From Alcaligenaceae bacterium (GTDB lineage: Bacteria > Pseudomonadota > Gammaproteobacteria > Burkholderiales > Burkholderiaceae_B), in assembly GCA_013416435.1 (NCBI GenBank), contig JACCEN010000013.1, forward strand, positions 62,001 through 126,000: 64,000 bases of DNA, in the 5' to 3' direction. This document shows, one piece after another, positions 38,593 to 49,591 of this stretch. The stretch's first letter is position 1. The number at the start of each line of letters is the position of its first letter. The notes beneath the pieces are model-generated. The model saw nothing but the letters and a program-made list of their open reading frames with translations. It ran no database searches and had not been told where the DNA came from. Both the position numbers and the translations under genes were made by a program.

Positions 38593-40008
38593 TCAATTTT
38601 CGGGCTTTGCGGGCTTGGAACGCTCCATCACTGCGGCAAAAAAGCCGTCCGTGCCGTGGCGGTCGGGCCGCATGTTCAAAAACGGCCCTTCCAGTGTCAG
38701 ATTTTCGCAACGATCTGCTGCGATTTTGCAGGCATCCAGCAGCGTAAAGTCGGGATTATCCGCCAAAAACGCTTTAACCTGGTCCTCGTTCTCTTCAGGA
38801 AGAATGCTGCAGGTCGCGTAGATCAGCCGGCCTCCCGGCGCCACGCAGCGCGAAGCCTGCGACAGTATCTTCGCCTGGGTCTCCTTCAGCGCCGCAAGCG
38901 ATTCGGGATGCTGCCGCCATTTCAGATCGGGATTGCGCCGCAGCGTTCCCAGACCGCTGCAGGGCGCGTCGACGAGCACCCGATGCGCCTTGCCCCGCAA
39001 CCGTTTCACCCGCTGGTCGTTTTCGGGGTCGATCACGACCGGCACAATATTGGACAGCCCGCTGCGCGCGAAGCGCGGCTTGGCCCGCGCCAGCCGGGCG
39101 GCGGACACATCGAAGGCGTAAAGCCGGCCGGTGGAGCGCATGAGCGCGCCGATCAGCAGTGTCTTGCCGCCCGCTCCCGCACAATAGTCGATGATCATTT
39201 CGCTGCGCCGCGGCGCGACCAGCGCGGCCAGAATCTGGCTGCCTTCGTCCTGCACCTCGATTTCGCCGTTTTCGAACATGGGCCAGCGGTTCACCGGCGG
39301 GCGACCTTGCATGCGTATGCCCCAAGGCGAATAAGGCGTGGGCTGTGGATCATGGCGCAGGGCCGGGCCGCTACGCAACTGCTTGAGCATGTCGGCGCGC
39401 TCGGCACGCATGGGATTCACGCGCAGATCGAGCGGTGCCGGCTGGTTCAGTGCCTGAATCAGCGCATCGGCGTCCTCCAGGGACGACAGCTTCTCGTCCA
39501 GCCAGTCGGGCAGGCTGTCCCGCACGGCACGGCCCAGGCCACGAAGGTCGAGCGCGCGCACATGAACCAGCCAATGCCGCTCATGCTCTTCCAACCCAGC
39601 GTTCAGGACGGCATGGTCCATGACGTTGGACAGCCCCAATATGGCCAGGCGACGGGCGGCCGGGCCGCTGCCGCTTTCGGCGAACTGCCGATAGCGCCGC
39701 AGGTTGCGCAACACGTCGAAGACAGCCTCGGCGACTTCCCCACGATCGCGCATGCCAAGCTTGGGGTGCGCCTTCAACCAGCGCGACAGCACGGCGTCCG
39801 CTGGAAATTCCCATTGGAGGACTTCGCCGAGGACAGCGCGGACTTGTTCGATGCGGACGGCCGCCAGCACGAAAGGCCGGCCGCCCGGCGTCGCGGAAAT
39901 AGATCGATCCGTCTCTGGGCGCGCCGGCGCCTTGCCCTGACGCGGCTTGCCGCGACCCACGGCGGTGTTTCGTTCCCGGCCGCGGCGCGGCTTCTCTGTG
40001 TTATTCAT
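38593..40008 (-). CDS. RsmB/NOP-family rRNA cytosine-5 methyltransferase
   Basis: A 471-residue RNA m5C methyltransferase. Basic, disordered N-terminal tail (about 1-45), a NusB-like helical region (about 50-180), then the Rossmann-fold domain with DYCAGAGGKTLL (SAM), VDAPCSGLGTLRRNPD (motif IV Cys) and YATCSILPEENE (motif VI catalytic Cys). Start at ATG 40008 (MNNTEK) behind AAGG, overlapping the purN stop by 8 bases. Likely acts on 16S rRNA, but the exact target is not clear; rsmB itself may be elsewhere. Confidence 0.88.
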   Translation of the reverse strand: MNNTEKPRRGRERNTAVGRGKPRQGKAPARPETDRSISATPGGRPFVLAAVRIEQVRAVLGEVLQWEFPADAVLSRWLKAHPKLGMRDRGEVAEAVFDVLRNLRRYRQFAESGSGPAARRLAILGLSNVMDHAVLNAGLEEHERHWLVHVRALDLRGLGRAVRDSLPDWLDEKLSSLEDADALIQALNQPAPLDLRVNPMRAERADMLKQLRSGPALRHDPQPTPYSPWGIRMQGRPPVNRWPMFENGEIEVQDEGSQILAALVAPRRSEMIIDYCAGAGGKTLLIGALMRSTGRLYAFDVSAARLARAKPRFARSGLSNIVPVVIDPENDQRVKRLRGKAHRVLVDAPCSGLGTLRRNPDLKWRQHPESLAALKETQAKILSQASRCVAPGGRLIYATCSILPEENEDQVKAFLADNPDFTLLDACKIAADRCENLTLEGPFLNMRPDRHGTDGFFAAVMERSKPAKPEN

Positions 40009-40693
40009 AACGACCTTCTGAAGATTCAACGCCCTCGGGCGTCAGCACGAACGAACGACTGGCAATGCCCTGGACCTGCACACGCTGCATGGCATCCAGC
40101 ACCACCCGTCCTTCGGACAGCCAGCACACCACGTCGGCGTACATGCGGTGCTCCACATCCAGCACGCGCGCAGCCAAATGTTCAGGCGTGTCGCCCGCCA
40201 GCACTGGCACCACGCCCTGCGCGATCACAGGGCCGTAGTCGAGCACCGGCGTCACAAAATGGATGGTGCAGCCATGCCATTGCACACCCATGGCCAGCGC
40301 CTGCTGATGCGTGTGCAGGCCGGGAAAGGCCGGCAGCAATGAGGGATGTATATTGATGAGCCGCCCATTGTACCGTTCGACGAAGGCCGGGGTAAGCACA
40401 CGCATGAAACCGGCAAGCAGCACATAGTGGGGTTCGTGGACATCGATGGCCGCCGCGAGCGCGGCGTCGAATGCATCGCGGCTGGCATAGTCGCGATGCG
40501 CGACGACTTGCGTCGCCACCCCCTGCTCCCTCGCCCAGTCCAGCCCGGCGGCATCCGGCTTGTTGGAAATGACGGCGCAGACCTTTGCCGGCAGCGCGCG
40601 CTCGCGGATGGTTTCGACGATGGCCTGCATGTTCGACCCGCGGCCGGAAATCAGGACGACGATACGGCATCCCGTGGGAAAGTTGGGGTTCAA
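40001..40693 (-). CDS. purN: Phosphoribosylglycinamide formyltransferase
   Basis: Adds a formyl group from 10-formyl-THF to GAR in purine synthesis. About 230 residues. Phosphate-binding VLISGRGSN near the N-terminus; catalytic His in INIHPSLLPAFPG; the conserved Asp in TPVLDYGPVIAQG. Start uncertain: no ATG fits, and I prefer the TTG at 40693, with AGGA 8 bases upstream; another TTG at 40717 would add eight residues. Divergent from ribF with about 47 bases between. Confidence 0.9.
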   Translation of the reverse strand: MNPNFPTGCRIVVLISGRGSNMQAIVETIRERALPAKVCAVISNKPDAAGLDWAREQGVATQVVAHRDYASRDAFDAALAAAIDVHEPHYVLLAGFMRVLTPAFVERYNGRLINIHPSLLPAFPGLHTHQQALAMGVQWHGCTIHFVTPVLDYGPVIAQGVVPVLAGDTPEHLAARVLDVEHRMYADVVCWLSEGRVVLDAMQRVQVQGIASRSFVLTPEGVESSEGRYE

Positions 40694-40740
40694 GACTATA
40701 ATTCCTGAGTGAAGCAATACAAAATTGTAAACTCTCGGGT

Positions 40741-41706
40741 GTGAAAAACTCTTCTACCATCTACCGCACCCTGCCGCGCTACGACAGCCAGCGTCCGAGC
40801 GCGGTAACCATAGGCAATTTCGACGGCGTCCACCGCGGGCACCAGGCCATACTTGCGCGGGTGCGCCAAACGGCGCTCGATCGCGGCCTGACGTCCGCCG
40901 TCATGACCTTCGACCCTCATCCCCGCGCTTTCTTCGCGCGACGGGGCCAGCGCCCGGAACTCATACCCACCCAGATCAACAGCTTGCGCGACAAGCTCGC
41001 CACGCTTGCCCGGCATGGCATCGAACAGATCGCGCTCCAGCGCTTCGACCATCGCCTGGCCGACATGTCGGCCGAGGACTTCATCGAAAAGCTGCTGGTG
41101 AACGGACTGAACACGCGCTGGCTGCTGGTGGGCGAAGATTTCCGATACGGCCACAAGCGCAGCGGCGACATCGACCTGCTGCGGCGCGCCGGGCGCCACT
41201 ACGGATTCGAAGTCGAAACCATCGCCGACGTGTCCGACGAACACGGCCATCGCATCTCCAGTTCCGAGTTGCGCACTGCCCTGGCCGTGGGCAACCTGGA
41301 GCGCGCCCGCCACCTGCTCGGGCACGCGTACCGCATCAGCGGGCACGTCGTTCATGGCCAGAAGCTGGGCCGCAGCATAGGGTTTCCGACCCTGAACGTG
41401 CGCGTACCGCCGCAATGCGCCCTGCGTTCGGGCGTGTACGTCGTCAGAGCCCACGGCCTTGGACCCGAGGCCATGGCCGGCGTCGCCAGCCTGGGCGTGC
41501 GGCCCACGGTAAGCAGCGGCGGCCGGCTGCTCCTTGAGGTCCACCTCCTGGACCGCAAGGTGGATGCATACGGTAAACTCACGTGTGTTGAATTCCTTGA
41601 ATACCTGCGGGACGAAGAAAAATTCCCCGACCTTCCCACTATGATCGCTGCCATCGAACACGATGCGCAAAGCGCTCGCGACCATTTCGCCTTCCATGGA
41701 CTATAG
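40741..41706 (+). CDS. ribF: Bifunctional riboflavin kinase / FAD synthetase
   Basis: A 321-residue enzyme making FMN and then FAD from riboflavin. The N-terminal nucleotidyltransferase has [12 protein letters not shown] (about 24-35) and the [10 protein letters not shown] segment; the C-terminal kinase has [14 protein letters not shown] start at 40741. The stop overlaps the ileS ATG by 11 bases, starting the ribF-ileS-lspA-coaBC-dut run, a common bacterial cluster. Confidence 0.95.
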   Translation: MKNSSTIYRTLPRYDSQRPSAVTIGNFDGVHRGHQAILARVRQTALDRGLTSAVMTFDPHPRAFFARRGQRPELIPTQINSLRDKLATLARHGIEQIALQRFDHRLADMSAEDFIEKLLVNGLNTRWLLVGEDFRYGHKRSGDIDLLRRAGRHYGFEVETIADVSDEHGHRISSSELRTALAVGNLERARHLLGHAYRISGHVVHGQKLGRSIGFPTLNVRVPPQCALRSGVYVVRAHGLGPEAMAGVASLGVRPTVSSGGRLLLEVHLLDRKVDAYGKLTCVEFLEYLRDEEKFPDLPTMIAAIEHDAQSARDHFAFHGL

Positions 41707-44536
41707 AAACACCCTGAACTTGCCCGACACCCCTTTTCCCATGCGTGGCGACCTGGCCAAGCGCGAGCCCGGATGGATCGCCGATTGGGAAAAAAACAAA
41801 GTCTATGCCGCCATTCGCGAAGCCAGCAAGGGGCGTCCCAAGTTCATTCTCCATGACGGGCCGCCGTATGCGAACGGCGACATCCACATCGGCCACGCCG
41901 TCAACAAGATCCTGAAGGACATCATCGTCAAGAGCCGCAACATGGCGGGCTTCGACGCGGTCTACGTACCCGGATGGGACTGCCATGGCATGCCCATCGA
42001 GATCCAGATCGAAAAGAAGTACGGCAAGCACTTGCCCGTCGCCGAGGTGCAGTCCAAGGCGCGCGCCTATGCCTATGAACAGATAGACCGCCAGCGCAAG
42101 GACTTCAGGCGCCTGGGCGTGCTGGGCGATTGGGAACACCCCTATCTGACCATGAACTTCAGCAACGAGGCCGATGAGCTCCGGGCGCTGTCGCGCATCA
42201 TGCAGAAGGGATACGTCTTCCGCGGCCTCAAGCCCGTGAACTGGTGTTTCGACTGCGGCTCCGCGCTGGCCGAAGCGGAAGTCGAGTACGCCGACCGCAA
42301 GGACCCGTCGGTATACGTGGCCTTCAAGTTCGACGACGCCGCCAAGGTGGCGCAGGCTTTCGGCCTGCCGTCTGCTGAAGATGGCGCCATCGTCATCTGG
42401 ACCACCACGCCCTGGACACTGCCCGCCAACCAGGCCCTCAATATTCACCCGGAATTCGACTATGCCCTGGTCAGGCTCGACACCGAGCGCGCCACCGGCC
42501 CGCTGCTGTTGCTGGCGCAGGATCGCGCCGAAGCCTGTCTGCAGGAATGGCAGCTGAGCGGCTCCGTGATCGCCACGGCCAAGGGCAGCGCGCTAGCCGG
42601 CCTTCGGTTCCGCCACCCGCTCTGGGACGCGCACGAAGACTATCGGCGCACGGCACCCGCGTATCCCGGCGACTACGTCACGCTCGATAGCGGCACGGGC
42701 GTGGTGCACTCCGCTCCCGCCTACGGCGTGGAAGACTTTCTGTCCTGCAAATCGCATGGCCTGACGGACGACGAAATCATCAATCCCGTTAAGGGCGACG
42801 GCCACTACGCTGACAGCTTGCCTCTCTTTGGCGGCCTGATGATCTGGAAAGCGAACCCGGTAATCGTCGATGCCTTGCGCGACGTCGGCGCGCTGCTGCA
42901 TACAGCGCCGCTCTCCCACAGCTACATGCACTGCTGGCGCCACAAGACGCCGGTCATCTACCGGGCGACCAGCCAGTGGTTCGCCGGCATGGACCGCCAG
43001 CCTGAATCCGGCGCGACCCTGCGCGAAACCGCGCTCAAGGGCGTGGAAGACACCGCGTTCTACCCCGCCTGGGGGCGCGCGCGCCTGCACGCCATGATCG
43101 CCAACCGCCCGGACTGGACCTTGTCGCGCCAGCGGCAATGGGGCGTCCCCATGGCCTTCTTCGTGCATAAGGAAACCGGTGAACTGCACCCGCGCACGCC
43201 TGAACTCATGGAGCAGGTCGCGCAGCGCATCGAAAAAGAAGGCATCGAAGCCTGGCAGTCGCTCGATCCGGCGGAACTGCTCGGCGCCGAAGCGGATCAG
43301 TACGAGAAAAACCGCGACACGCTGGACGTCTGGTTCGATTCGGGCACCACGCATGCCACCGTGCTGGGCGGCCAGGACCACGCCGTCAACGGTTCGCATG
43401 CCGACGAGCTCGCGTGGCCGGCCGACCTGTATCTGGAAGGCTCCGACCAGCACCGCGGCTGGTTCCATTCCTCGCTGCTCACCGGCTGCATGCTGTATGG
43501 GCGTCCTCCGTACAAAGCGCTGCTGACCCACGGCTTCGTCGTCGACGGGCAAGGCCGCAAAATGAGCAAATCCGTCGGCAACGTGGTCGCGCCGCAAAAA
43601 GTCTCCGATACCCTGGGCGCCGAGATCCTCCGGCTCTGGACGGCCTCGACCGACTATTCGGGCGAACTCTCGATTTCCGACGAAATCCTCAAGCGCGTGG
43701 TGGAAGGCTATCGCCGCATCCGCAATACCTTGAAGTTCCTGCTGGGCAACCTCAGCGATTTCGACCACGGGCGCGATGCGGTTCCCCTCGACCAAATGTT
43801 CGAAATCGACCGCTATGCGCTGGCCATGACTGCCGCCATGCAGGCCGAAGTGCAAGCCGGCTATGAACGCTATGAATTTCATCCGGCCATTTCCCGGCTT
43901 CAGATCTTCTGCTCCGAAGACCTTGGCGCCTTTTATCTGGACGTCCTGAAAGACCGGCTCTACACCGCGGGCAAGACCAGTATTGCGCGCCGCTCGGCGC
44001 AAACCGCCGTGTACCACATCACCCAGGCCCTGCTCAAGCTGCTGGCTCCCGTCCTGTCATTCACGGCCGAAGAGGCATGGAAGGACCTGCATCCCGGCCG
44101 CAGCGACATCGGCACGATCTTTACCGAGCTCTATCACACCCTGCCCGCTCAAGACGCCCCGGACGCCCTGACACAAAAATGGGCGCGGCTGCGCGAGATC
44201 CGCGCCGAAGCCATGCGACGGATCGAAGAAGTACGCAGCACCGGCGAGATCGGCTCCTCGCTCGCGGCCGAGGTCGATATCCATGCGGGCGCGGGCGACC
44301 ACGAACTGCTGGCCAGCCTGCAGGACGACCTGCGTTTCGTCCTGATCGTATCGCGCGCCACCGTGCATCAAAGCGAAGACGAACTGCGCATCGAGGTCTC
44401 CGCCACCCAGCAGCCCAAGTGCGAGCGTTGCTGGCACCATCGCGCGGATGTCGGTCGCGACCCACAGCATCCCACCATATGCGGGCGCTGCGTGGACAAC
44501 CTGTTCGGCAGCGGCGAGCTTCGGCACTATGCCTGA
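41696..44536 (+). CDS. ileS: Isoleucyl-tRNA synthetase
   Basis: A 946-residue class I synthetase. HIGH motif in [18 protein letters not shown] (about 56-73), KMSKS in [10 protein letters not shown], an editing domain between, and a C-terminal zinc-binding segment with CERCWHH and CGRC. Start is ATG 41696 ([15 protein letters not shown]) inside the ribF end; an upstream ATG at 41663 is not family-like. Overlaps lspA by 8 bases. Confidence 0.97.
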   Translation: MDYRNTLNLPDTPFPMRGDLAKREPGWIADWEKNKVYAAIREASKGRPKFILHDGPPYANGDIHIGHAVNKILKDIIVKSRNMAGFDAVYVPGWDCHGMPIEIQIEKKYGKHLPVAEVQSKARAYAYEQIDRQRKDFRRLGVLGDWEHPYLTMNFSNEADELRALSRIMQKGYVFRGLKPVNWCFDCGSALAEAEVEYADRKDPSVYVAFKFDDAAKVAQAFGLPSAEDGAIVIWTTTPWTLPANQALNIHPEFDYALVRLDTERATGPLLLLAQDRAEACLQEWQLSGSVIATAKGSALAGLRFRHPLWDAHEDYRRTAPAYPGDYVTLDSGTGVVHSAPAYGVEDFLSCKSHGLTDDEIINPVKGDGHYADSLPLFGGLMIWKANPVIVDALRDVGALLHTAPLSHSYMHCWRHKTPVIYRATSQWFAGMDRQPESGATLRETALKGVEDTAFYPAWGRARLHAMIANRPDWTLSRQRQWGVPMAFFVHKETGELHPRTPELMEQVAQRIEKEGIEAWQSLDPAELLGAEADQYEKNRDTLDVWFDSGTTHATVLGGQDHAVNGSHADELAWPADLYLEGSDQHRGWFHSSLLTGCMLYGRPPYKALLTHGFVVDGQGRKMSKSVGNVVAPQKVSDTLGAEILRLWTASTDYSGELSISDEILKRVVEGYRRIRNTLKFLLGNLSDFDHGRDAVPLDQMFEIDRYALAMTAAMQAEVQAGYERYEFHPAISRLQIFCSEDLGAFYLDVLKDRLYTAGKTSIARRSAQTAVYHITQALLKLLAPVLSFTAEEAWKDLHPGRSDIGTIFTELYHTLPAQDAPDALTQKWARLREIRAEAMRRIEEVRSTGEIGSSLAAEVDIHAGAGDHELLASLQDDLRFVLIVSRATVHQSEDELRIEVSATQQPKCERCWHHRADVGRDPQHPTICGRCVDNLFGSGELRHYA

Positions 44537-45074
44537 GGGCGCGCAAATCCCCCGCCCTTCGTCCAGCGGGCGGCGCGCCGGCTTCTGGGGATGGCTGCTG
44601 GCGGCAGCGGCCATCATCATCGTCGACCAGCAGACCAAAATCCATTTCGACAGTCTGCTGCAATACGGGGAACGCAGGGCCGTGCTGCCCTTCTTCGACT
44701 TCACGCTGCTGTACAACCCTGGCGCGGCGTTCAGCTTCCTGGCCGACGGCCAGGGCTGGCAGCGGTGGCTGTTCACCGCCATCGCGCTGGGCGCCACAGG
44801 TTTGATTCTTTATCTGCTGCGCAAGAATCCGGAGCAGAAACTTTTTTGCGCCTCGCTTGCCTGCATACTGGGCGGTGCGATCGGCAATCTGATCGACCGT
44901 GTGCAACACGGGCACGTGATCGATTTCCTGCTGTTTTATTGGGAATCCTGGTTCTTCCCCGCCTTCAATGTCGCCGACGTAGCCATCAGTTGCGGTGCCG
45001 CGCTGCTGATACTGGACGAGATCCTGCGCATGCGTCGTGGCAGGAAGCAACCCGATTCGTCGCCGCAAGGCTGA
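44529..45074 (+). CDS. lspA: Lipoprotein signal peptidase II
   Basis: A 181-residue inner-membrane aspartyl protease that cuts the signal peptide of prolipoproteins. Four transmembrane segments; conserved [18 protein letters not shown], and the catalytic Asp residues in [15 protein letters not shown] and [11 protein letters not shown] 44529 overlaps the ileS stop. The lipoproteins at 1502 and pqiC are likely substrates. Confidence 0.96.
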   Translation: MPEGAQIPRPSSSGRRAGFWGWLLAAAAIIIVDQQTKIHFDSLLQYGERRAVLPFFDFTLLYNPGAAFSFLADGQGWQRWLFTAIALGATGLILYLLRKNPEQKLFCASLACILGGAIGNLIDRVQHGHVIDFLLFYWESWFFPAFNVADVAISCGAALLILDEILRMRRGRKQPDSSPQG

Positions 45075-45090
45075 AAAGGCGGACCCCCTC

Positions 45091-46317
45091 ATGCTCGATC
45101 TTGAAAACAAGCGTATTGTGCTGGGCCTTACAGGCGGTATCGCCTGCTACAAGGTGGCCGAATTCCTGCGCCGTGCGCAGGACGAAGGCGCCGCCTTCGA
45201 CGTGGTCATGACCGAAGCCGCGACGCACTTCATCACCGCGGTGACCATGCAGGCGTTGTCAGGTCGCCCTGTTTTCCAGGACGCCTGGGATGCGCGCATG
45301 CCCAACAACATGGCGCACATCAACCTGAGCCGTGGCGCCGACGCCATCGTCATTGCACCGGCAAGCACCGATTTCATCGCCAAGCTGGCCCATGGCATGG
45401 CCGACGACTTGCTGTCGACCCTGTGTGTGGCCAAGGGCGGATGCCCCCTCCTGATCGCGCCCGCCATGAACCGCGAGATGTGGCTGCACCCGGCCACACA
45501 GCGCAACGTCGCGCAGCTGCGGGCCGACGGCGCTATCGTGCTGGGGCCCGCCGAAGGCGACCAGGCCTGCGGCGAGGTCGGCAGCGGGCGCATGCTGGAG
45601 CCCCACGAACTACTGTCGGAACTCATCGCCTTCTTTCAGCCCAAGCTCCTGGCGGGACGCCGCGTGCTGATCACGGCTGGCCCCACGTCCGAAAAGATCG
45701 ATCCGGTGCGTGTGATCACCAACCGCTCTTCCGGCAAGATGGGCTATGCCATCGCGCGCGCCGCGCGTGAAGCGGGGGCGGACGTGATCCTGGTCTCCGG
45801 CCCGACCGCCCTCGCGGCCCCGTATGGCGTGCGGCGCATCGATGTTGAAAGCGCGCTCGACATGCATGCCGCCGTCATGGCCAACGCCGGCCACAGCGAC
45901 GTATTCATCTCCGTTGCGGCGGTCGCCGACTGGCGTGTCGCCAACGCCAGTGACAGCAAGATCAAGAAACGCCCCGACGGCCAGGCGCCCAGCCTGGAGT
46001 TCGAACCCAACCCGGATATCCTTGCCGAGGTGGCGTCCCTGCCGTCAGGTCCCTGGTGCGTCGGTTTCGCCGCCGAAACCGAAAACCTGGAAGAGCACGG
46101 GCAAGCCAAGCGCCGGCGCAAAGGCGTGCCCTTGCTGGTGGGCAATCTTGCCCAGCGGGCCATGAACGCCGACGATACCGAGCTCATGCTCTTCGACGAA
46201 ACAGGCAGCCAGTCTATGGCACCCGCGGACAAGCTCGTTGCCGCGCGCCGGCTGATCGAGCATATCGCCCGCCGCCTGCCCTCGCCACGCCCATCCAATC
46301 CAACAACCACCATCTGA
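45091..46317 (+). CDS. coaBC: Phosphopantothenoylcysteine decarboxylase / phosphopantothenate-cysteine ligase
   Basis: A 408-residue two-step enzyme of coenzyme A synthesis. N-terminal flavin decarboxylase (CoaC): [25 protein letters not shown] and the catalytic Cys in [11 protein letters not shown]-terminal CTP-dependent ligase (CoaB): [20 protein letters not shown]. Start ATG 45091, 17 bases after lspA. dut begins 8 bases after its stop. Confidence 0.95.
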   Translation: MLDLENKRIVLGLTGGIACYKVAEFLRRAQDEGAAFDVVMTEAATHFITAVTMQALSGRPVFQDAWDARMPNNMAHINLSRGADAIVIAPASTDFIAKLAHGMADDLLSTLCVAKGGCPLLIAPAMNREMWLHPATQRNVAQLRADGAIVLGPAEGDQACGEVGSGRMLEPHELLSELIAFFQPKLLAGRRVLITAGPTSEKIDPVRVITNRSSGKMGYAIARAAREAGADVILVSGPTALAAPYGVRRIDVESALDMHAAVMANAGHSDVFISVAAVADWRVANASDSKIKKRPDGQAPSLEFEPNPDILAEVASLPSGPWCVGFAAETENLEEHGQAKRRRKGVPLLVGNLAQRAMNADDTELMLFDETGSQSMAPADKLVAARRLIEHIARRLPSPRPSNPTTTI

Positions 46318-46324
46318 TTCCCAC

Positions 46325-46774
46325 ATGAGAAAAATCGGCCTGAAGATCCTGGACCCCAGAATGAACGACTATCTGCCCGCCTATGCCACCAGCGGGTCGG
46401 CGGGACTGGATCTGCGCGCCTGCATCGACCAGCCCATCACCCTGAAGCCAGGGGCCACCGAGCTGGTTCCCACCGGGCTGGCGATACACATCGCCGATCC
46501 CGCCTATGCCGCCGTCATCCTGCCCCGCTCCGGGCTGGGACACAAGCACGGCATCGTGCTGGGCAACCTGGTGGGGCTGATCGATTCGGACTATCAAGGG
46601 CCGCTCATGGTATCGGCCTGGAACCGCGGCCAGCAGGATTTCGTGCTGGAACCCATGGAGCGCCTGGCGCAGCTGGTGGTCGTTCCCGTGCAGCAAATCG
46701 AATTCGACATCGTGGATGAATTCGAAAGCAGCGACCGGGGCGCCGGCGGATTCGGAAGCACCGGGCGCGGCTAG
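46325..46774 (+). CDS. dut: dUTP diphosphatase
   Basis: Hydrolyses dUTP to dUMP, protecting DNA from uracil. 149 residues with the trimeric dUTPase motifs in order: [39 protein letters not shown] and [11 protein letters not shown]. Last gene of the ribF-ileS-lspA-coaBC-dut run; palindromic repeats follow. Confidence 0.96.
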   Translation: MRKIGLKILDPRMNDYLPAYATSGSAGLDLRACIDQPITLKPGATELVPTGLAIHIADPAYAAVILPRSGLGHKHGIVLGNLVGLIDSDYQGPLMVSAWNRGQQDFVLEPMERLAQLVVVPVQQIEFDIVDEFESSDRGAGGFGSTGRG

Positions 46775-46786
46775 AGGGACGAGCAT

Positions 46787-46902
46787 GGGGTCAGACCCCA
46801 TCCGGGGTCTGACCCCGAAACATGTGGGGGGTCAGACCCTATAGGGTCTGACCCCTGCGTCTCTTCGGGTCGGACCCCGGCTCAGGAACAGGAGTCTGCC
46901 CC
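46787..46902. repeat. Palindromic repeat array (two copies plus a degenerate end)
   Basis: Copies at 46787-46816 (centre ATCC) and 46828-46855, the short 28-base form identical to 28184-28211 and 60700-60727; a degenerate end runs to 46902. Step 41 bases. Between the convergent dut and livF genes. Confidence 0.9.
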
Positions 46903-47634
46903 CTACATCTCTTCGCCCAGATACGCCTCACGGACCTTGGGGTCGTTCAACAGCCGGCTGGACGGTCCTTCCAGGACCAGGCTTCCCGATTCCATCACGT
47001 AGCCCCTGGAGCTGGTTTCCAAAGCCAGCCGGGCGTTCTGCTCGATCAGCAGAACGGTGACGCCTTCCGATGAAATCCTGCGTATGACCTCGAAAATCCG
47101 TTCGACCATCAGCGGCGCCAGCCCCATGGACGGCTCATCCAGCAGAAGCAGGCGCGGACGGGAGATCATCGCGCGGCCCATGGCCAGCATCTGTTGTTCG
47201 CCGCCCGAAAGCGTGCCGGCCGCCTGTCGCCGCCGCTCCGCCAGCCTGGGGAACAACTGGAAGACGGCATCCATGTCCTGCCGCATCCCGGTCGTATCAC
47301 GACGCGCGTAGCCGCCCATCGACAGGTTCTCTTCTATGGTCAGCCGGCCGAAGATGCCGCGCCCCTCGGGAACCATCGCCAGCCCCTGCCTGACCAACTG
47401 GTATGAAGGCCTGCCGGAAACCCGCCGGCCATCGTAGAAAACGTCACCCGCCGCAATAGGCACGAGCCCGCATATCGCGCGCAGCGTGGTACTTTTGCCG
47501 GCGCCGTTGGCACCAATCAGGCAGATCAGTTCTCCATGCTCGACCTGCAGATCTACGCCCCGCAGCGCGCGGATGCCGCCGTAGGCAACCTCCAGCCCAC
47601 GTAGTTCGAGCAAAGGCCCTTGGTTGCCGCTCAT
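46903..47634 (-). CDS. livF: Branched-chain amino acid-type ABC transporter ATP-binding protein LivF
   Basis: A 243-residue ATPase. Walker A GANGAGKSTTLRA, signature LSGGEQQMLAMGRAM, Walker B LLLLDEPSMGLAPL. The start overlaps the livG stop (ATGA). Works with LivG on the LivHM permease. The true substrate may not be a branched-chain amino acid; family members also import other small carboxylates and amides. Confidence 0.92.
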   Translation of the reverse strand: MSGNQGPLLELRGLEVAYGGIRALRGVDLQVEHGELICLIGANGAGKSTTLRAICGLVPIAAGDVFYDGRRVSGRPSYQLVRQGLAMVPEGRGIFGRLTIEENLSMGGYARRDTTGMRQDMDAVFQLFPRLAERRRQAAGTLSGGEQQMLAMGRAMISRPRLLLLDEPSMGLAPLMVERIFEVIRRISSEGVTVLLIEQNARLALETSSRGYVMESGSLVLEGPSSRLLNDPKVREAYLGEEM

Positions 47635-48503
47635 GGCGCGCTCTTCGGACCGGGCCCCGTCGGCGCGGCCGCAGTGTCAGGGTTTCCGCCGGAGGCTGCG
47701 GCCGCACCCAAGCCCAGATAGGCCTCGATGACCTTGGGATTGCGTTGAATTTCCGACGGCCTGCCCTCCGCCAGCACTTTGCCGTAATCGAGCACCAGGA
47801 CCCGGTTGCATAGCCCCATCACCAGCTTCATATCGTGCTCGATCAACAATACCGTCACGCCGTCATCACGGATTTTCTCGATCAGGCGCCGCAGGCCCAG
47901 CGTCTCGGACGCATTCATCCCCGCCGCGGGCTCGTCCAGGGCCAGCAGCACCGGATCGGTGGCCAGCGCCCGGGCAATCTCCAGGCGCCGCTGGTCTCCG
48001 TACGGCAGGGCACCCGCGACATCGTTGGCGCGATCCGCGATACCGACATAATCCAGCAGTTGAAGCGCCCTATGCTCGATCGCGGCCTCTTCCTCGCGGG
48101 TCGCCCGGTTGCGGGTAATCGCGCCGAACACCCCGGCCCGGCTGCGGACGTGACGCCCTATCATCACGTTCTCGATGACGCTCAGGCTCGCAAACAGCCG
48201 GATGTTCTGGAAGGTGCGTGCCAGCCCGACCTTGGCGATTTCATGGGGCTGCAGGCGCGTCAGCTGGTGGCCCATGAAGTTGCAGTTGCCGGACTCGGGC
48301 GCATACAGGCTCGTCAGGCAATTGAAAAGCGTCGTCTTCCCCGCACCATTGGGGCCGATCAGGCCGTAGATATCACCTTTGCAGATGGAGAAGCTGACAT
48401 CGGACAAAGCCTGCAAGCCCCCGAACCGCTTGTTGAGCTTGTTCGCCACCAGCAGGAGCTCCGGCATCGAGCGCGCATATTCGTTCACCGCGGCATAGCT
48501 CAT
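47631..48503 (-). CDS. livG: Branched-chain amino acid-type ABC transporter ATP-binding protein LivG
   Basis: A 290-residue ATPase with a longer Ala/Pro-rich tail than usual (about 265-290). Walker A GPNGAGKTTLFNCL, Walker B VLLALDEPAAGMNA, with PYGDQRRLEIARAL as signature. Start at ATG 48503 (MSYAAVNEY), overlapping the livM stop; an ATG 12 codons in (MPELLLV) is an alternative. Confidence 0.92.
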   Translation of the reverse strand: MSYAAVNEYARSMPELLLVANKLNKRFGGLQALSDVSFSICKGDIYGLIGPNGAGKTTLFNCLTSLYAPESGNCNFMGHQLTRLQPHEIAKVGLARTFQNIRLFASLSVIENVMIGRHVRSRAGVFGAITRNRATREEEAAIEHRALQLLDYVGIADRANDVAGALPYGDQRRLEIARALATDPVLLALDEPAAGMNASETLGLRRLIEKIRDDGVTVLLIEHDMKLVMGLCNRVLVLDYGKVLAEGRPSEIQRNPKVIEAYLGLGAAAASGGNPDTAAAPTGPGPKSAP

Positions 48504-49591
48504 GCCTGGCCCCCCTTGCGCGTATTGAGCTCGCGGCGCCGGACGGCCGAAGGCCAGAGGCCGGCGGGCCGGAAGATCATGATGAGGATGAGCGCGAAAC
48601 CGAACATCAGCATCCGTATGCCGTCGGGATCGAGGACCACGCCGCCGAACAAGGTTTGCTGCAGCGGAATGACCAGCGCCCGAAGCATCTCGGGAAAGAC
48701 GGACAGGATCAGCGCGCCCAGTATGGCGCCCGGTATGTGGCCCATGCCGCCCAGCACCACCATGCAAAGGACCAGGATCGACTCCGTCAGGCTGAAGCTT
48801 TCAGGACTGACAAAACCCTGCATGGAGGCGAACAGCGCACCGGCCACTCCGCCGAAACTTGCGCCCATGGCGAACGCCAGGAGCTTGACGTTGCGCGTAT
48901 TGATGCCCATGGCCTTGGCCGCGACTTCGTCCTCGCGCACGGCTTCCCAGGCGCGGCCTATGCGGGAATTTTGCAGGCGCACGCACATGACGACGATGAG
49001 CACCGTCAGGAGAAGCAGCAGGTAATAGTATTTTTCAGGGCCGGTGATGCGTATGCCGAAGAGCTCTTGTGTTCGCCCGAAGGCAAAGCTTCCCACCTTG
49101 AACGTATCGATGCGATTGATGCCCTGGGGGCCATTGGTGATGTTGACGGGTGCATCAAGATTGTTGATGAATATACGGACGATTTCCCCGAAGCCCAAGG
49201 TGACGATGGCCAGATAATCGCCGCGCAGCTTCAGGGTGGGCGCGCCCAGCAGCGCACCGGCGATTGCCGCCAGCAGCACCCCCGCGGGCAGGACGACCCA
49301 GAAAGGCAGATGCAGGCCGAAATGCGGAGAGGCCAGCAACGCCCATGCATAGGCGCCGACCGCATAGAAGGCGATGTATCCGAGATCGAGCAGGCCCGCA
49401 AAGCCCACGACGATGTTCAAGCCAAGCGCCAGCATTACATACAGCAAGGCAAAATTGAGCGTGCGTACCCAGCCCTGGCCTACCATGCCCAGCACGAACG
49501 GCAGCACCGCCAGTATCAGCGCGAACAAGGCGGCTCCAAGCCAGACCTTCGAGGGAACCTGCACGCGTCGGCCGGCCGCGGCGCCCGTCAT
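48500..49591 (-). CDS. livM: Branched-chain amino acid-type ABC transporter permease LivM
   Basis: A 363-residue permease with about nine to ten membrane segments and the LivM-type signature around GRAWEAVREDEVAAKAMGIN, which couples to the ATPases. Start overlaps the livH stop. Confidence 0.92.
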   Translation of the reverse strand: MTGAAAGRRVQVPSKVWLGAALFALILAVLPFVLGMVGQGWVRTLNFALLYVMLALGLNIVVGFAGLLDLGYIAFYAVGAYAWALLASPHFGLHLPFWVVLPAGVLLAAIAGALLGAPTLKLRGDYLAIVTLGFGEIVRIFINNLDAPVNITNGPQGINRIDTFKVGSFAFGRTQELFGIRITGPEKYYYLLLLLTVLIVVMCVRLQNSRIGRAWEAVREDEVAAKAMGINTRNVKLLAFAMGASFGGVAGALFASMQGFVSPESFSLTESILVLCMVVLGGMGHIPGAILGALILSVFPEMLRALVIPLQQTLFGGVVLDPDGIRMLMFGFALILIMIFRPAGLWPSAVRRRELNTRKGGQA